DNA of 6,813 nucleotides from Bacteroidales bacterium (GTDB lineage Bacteria; Bacteroidota; Bacteroidia; Bacteroidales; WCHB1-69), in contig JAISRU010000182.1 of the NCBI GenBank assembly GCA_031273515.1, forward strand, positions 1 through 6,813, given 5' to 3'. Of the stretch, positions 6,701 through 6,813 are shown one piece after another. The notes under the pieces are model-generated. The model was given only the letters and a program-made list of their open reading frames with translations, did no database searches and was not told where the DNA came from. The position numbers were made by a program, and so were the translations under genes. Within the stretch, counting starts at the first letter, position 1. Each line of letters begins with the position of its first letter.

Positions 6701-6803
6701 AACTGCATACGATCCTCTGCTCAAAGCATTTCATTTCAAGAAAAAAGATGAAGATGCTATCTTTACAGTATATGTAATAATTGAAAATTGTCTTGAACTC
6801 TGA
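3789..6803 (+). CDS. MMPL/RND-family exporter fused to a C-terminal methyltransferase-like domain
   Basis: This 1004-residue inner-membrane protein has the MMPL layout: helix 1 (about 17-34), a large periplasmic loop, helices 2-6 (about 272-412), helix 7 (440-458), a second periplasmic loop, and helices 8-12 (about 661-811). MMPL proteins use the proton gradient to export lipids and lipid-linked pigments. The second half carries the relay motif GIGVDYSIF with Asp732; the matching site in the first half is GVAFSYCLH with Ser340. A linker (812-850) then leads to a Rossmann domain (about 850-1004). It has LLDYGCSYGY (878-887; Asp880, Gly882, Gly886, with Ser884 replacing the middle Gly) and VGFD ending at Asp905, the usual SAM ribose contact. 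In related Bacteroidota proteins, as I recall them, an acyltransferase domain lies between transporter and methyltransferase; here it is absent. GTG 3789 is chosen because no in-frame ATG occurs upstream before a stop, and the first internal Met (80) would remove helix 1. It probably exports the product of the upstream acyltransferase, synthase and ACP. Confidence 0.9.
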   Translation: MTKFTISAYRFFKRHRLLFYLILISTTVFFTFFSLKITFEEDLSKLLPSVEKGGAEQLVFSNLKVKDKIFILFRATSQDMQPDDMTDICDKFIRNLSDKDTVYNAIHNVLYRIDESVFQNGIDFLYDNVPVFLDSVHYPQLDALMEKEQLAKQMEENYSTLISPAGMAFKDIIVKDPIGMRNMFGSLIENIGNGLGGNYIFYNNHIFTADTSIVLAFLAPNFKSFDSKQNIRLDKMIKDEIKSFRKQHAGIEILYHGSPVQGVYNSGRIKQDLLLTISVSLVLIFVILIICFRNKSTLVYLILPVIYGTVFALAIMYLIKGSMSLMAMGIGAVVMGVAFSYCLHVITHFKYVNDPEKVLNDQTVPVILGSLTTIGAFLGLMFTKSELLRDFGLFASLGLTGTTLFCLFFLPPFFNMKTNRKSEKAFRALEKINSFPFEKQRVLIVLIILLSIGGIVFSGDVKFDSNLRHIGYHHKKIVRSQELLSSKATNNQATIYFAAVSENLDSALIGGRQLCKKLDQLVECNKIKGYSAAFSLFIPEAEQQRRIDLWNNYWTDQKKADIRQLVTATGTDYQFLSGTFTPFFDLLDTEYSPVSLYESGIIPPEVAENIIEYTDNKYLVFIPVQMNRDDLSEIGDSVVSAGANFVVIDPMYYTNDMVKIIHNDFIITLAISSVFVLIVLLISFRSIILAILAFLPMGLSWYILLGIMAVFGMEFNLINIVISTFIFGIGVDYSIFIMDGLLIRYRTKEPVLIYHKTAIFFSAVILMIVITSLLFAIHPAISSIGLSALIGMGATIIIAYSLQPYLFNLLITNRTEQKKSPIALAWLFSLSKAELPSRKLKNNYLYKGHQLRHRLDKELKQTTNYKLLSETLHDTKSLLDYGCSYGYTSYYASIIAPDASIVGFDACTEDLTIADNCYQKTDRMHFTSDVSVLNEEYETLIIHKDFPISDESVLSGLFAHAKVVVLRKNTTTAYDPLLKAFHFKKKDEDAIFTVYVIIENCLEL

Positions 6804-6813
6804 TTTATCTGAT

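Overview
The window looks like a piece of a Bacteroidota chromosome, most likely Bacteroidales. The evidence is moderately AT-rich DNA, A-rich leaders with no clear Shine-Dalgarno sequence before the main starts, a ketoacyl synthase very like the Bacteroides FabB-type proteins (as recalled, not searched), and an MMPL exporter with a C-terminal methyltransferase-like domain, a fusion I associate with this phylum. All genes called are on the + strand.

Left edge (1-580): the last codons of an unidentified gene, then a 60-codon fragment matching the N-terminus of the RhuM ('virulence protein RhuM') family. The fragment carries a perfect 25-bp palindrome. It is followed by about 300 bases with no convincing gene. 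This edge looks like decayed accessory DNA.

Centre (581-3528): three closely spaced genes that probably form one transcription unit. They encode a membrane-anchored lysophospholipid-type acyltransferase (469 aa), a FabB-type beta-ketoacyl-ACP synthase with an intact Cys-His-His site (408 aa), and a small acyl carrier protein with an intact DSL phosphopantetheine site (82 aa).

Spacer (3529-3788): 260 bases of repeat-like sequence. It holds an 11-bp inverted repeat with arms 49 bases apart, a palindromic REP-like unit that includes the right arm, and a run of four degenerate 9-bp units.

Right part (3789-6803): a GTG-started 1004-aa protein. It has a complete twelve-helix MMPL/RND exporter body followed directly by a compact Rossmann methyltransferase-like domain. 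The two transporter halves differ at the proton-relay position (Ser340 against Asp732), and the methyltransferase domain has lost parts of the usual signature.

Together the genes suggest that an acyl or polyene chain is extended on a dedicated carrier protein, transferred to a lipid-like acceptor by the acyltransferase, and exported by the MMPL protein. This is the logic of the flexirubin and aryl polyene pigment loci of Gram-negative bacteria. The ketoreductase, dehydratase, ligase and aromatic starter genes that would confirm it are not in the window, so the pathway assignment is inference while the enzyme families are secure.
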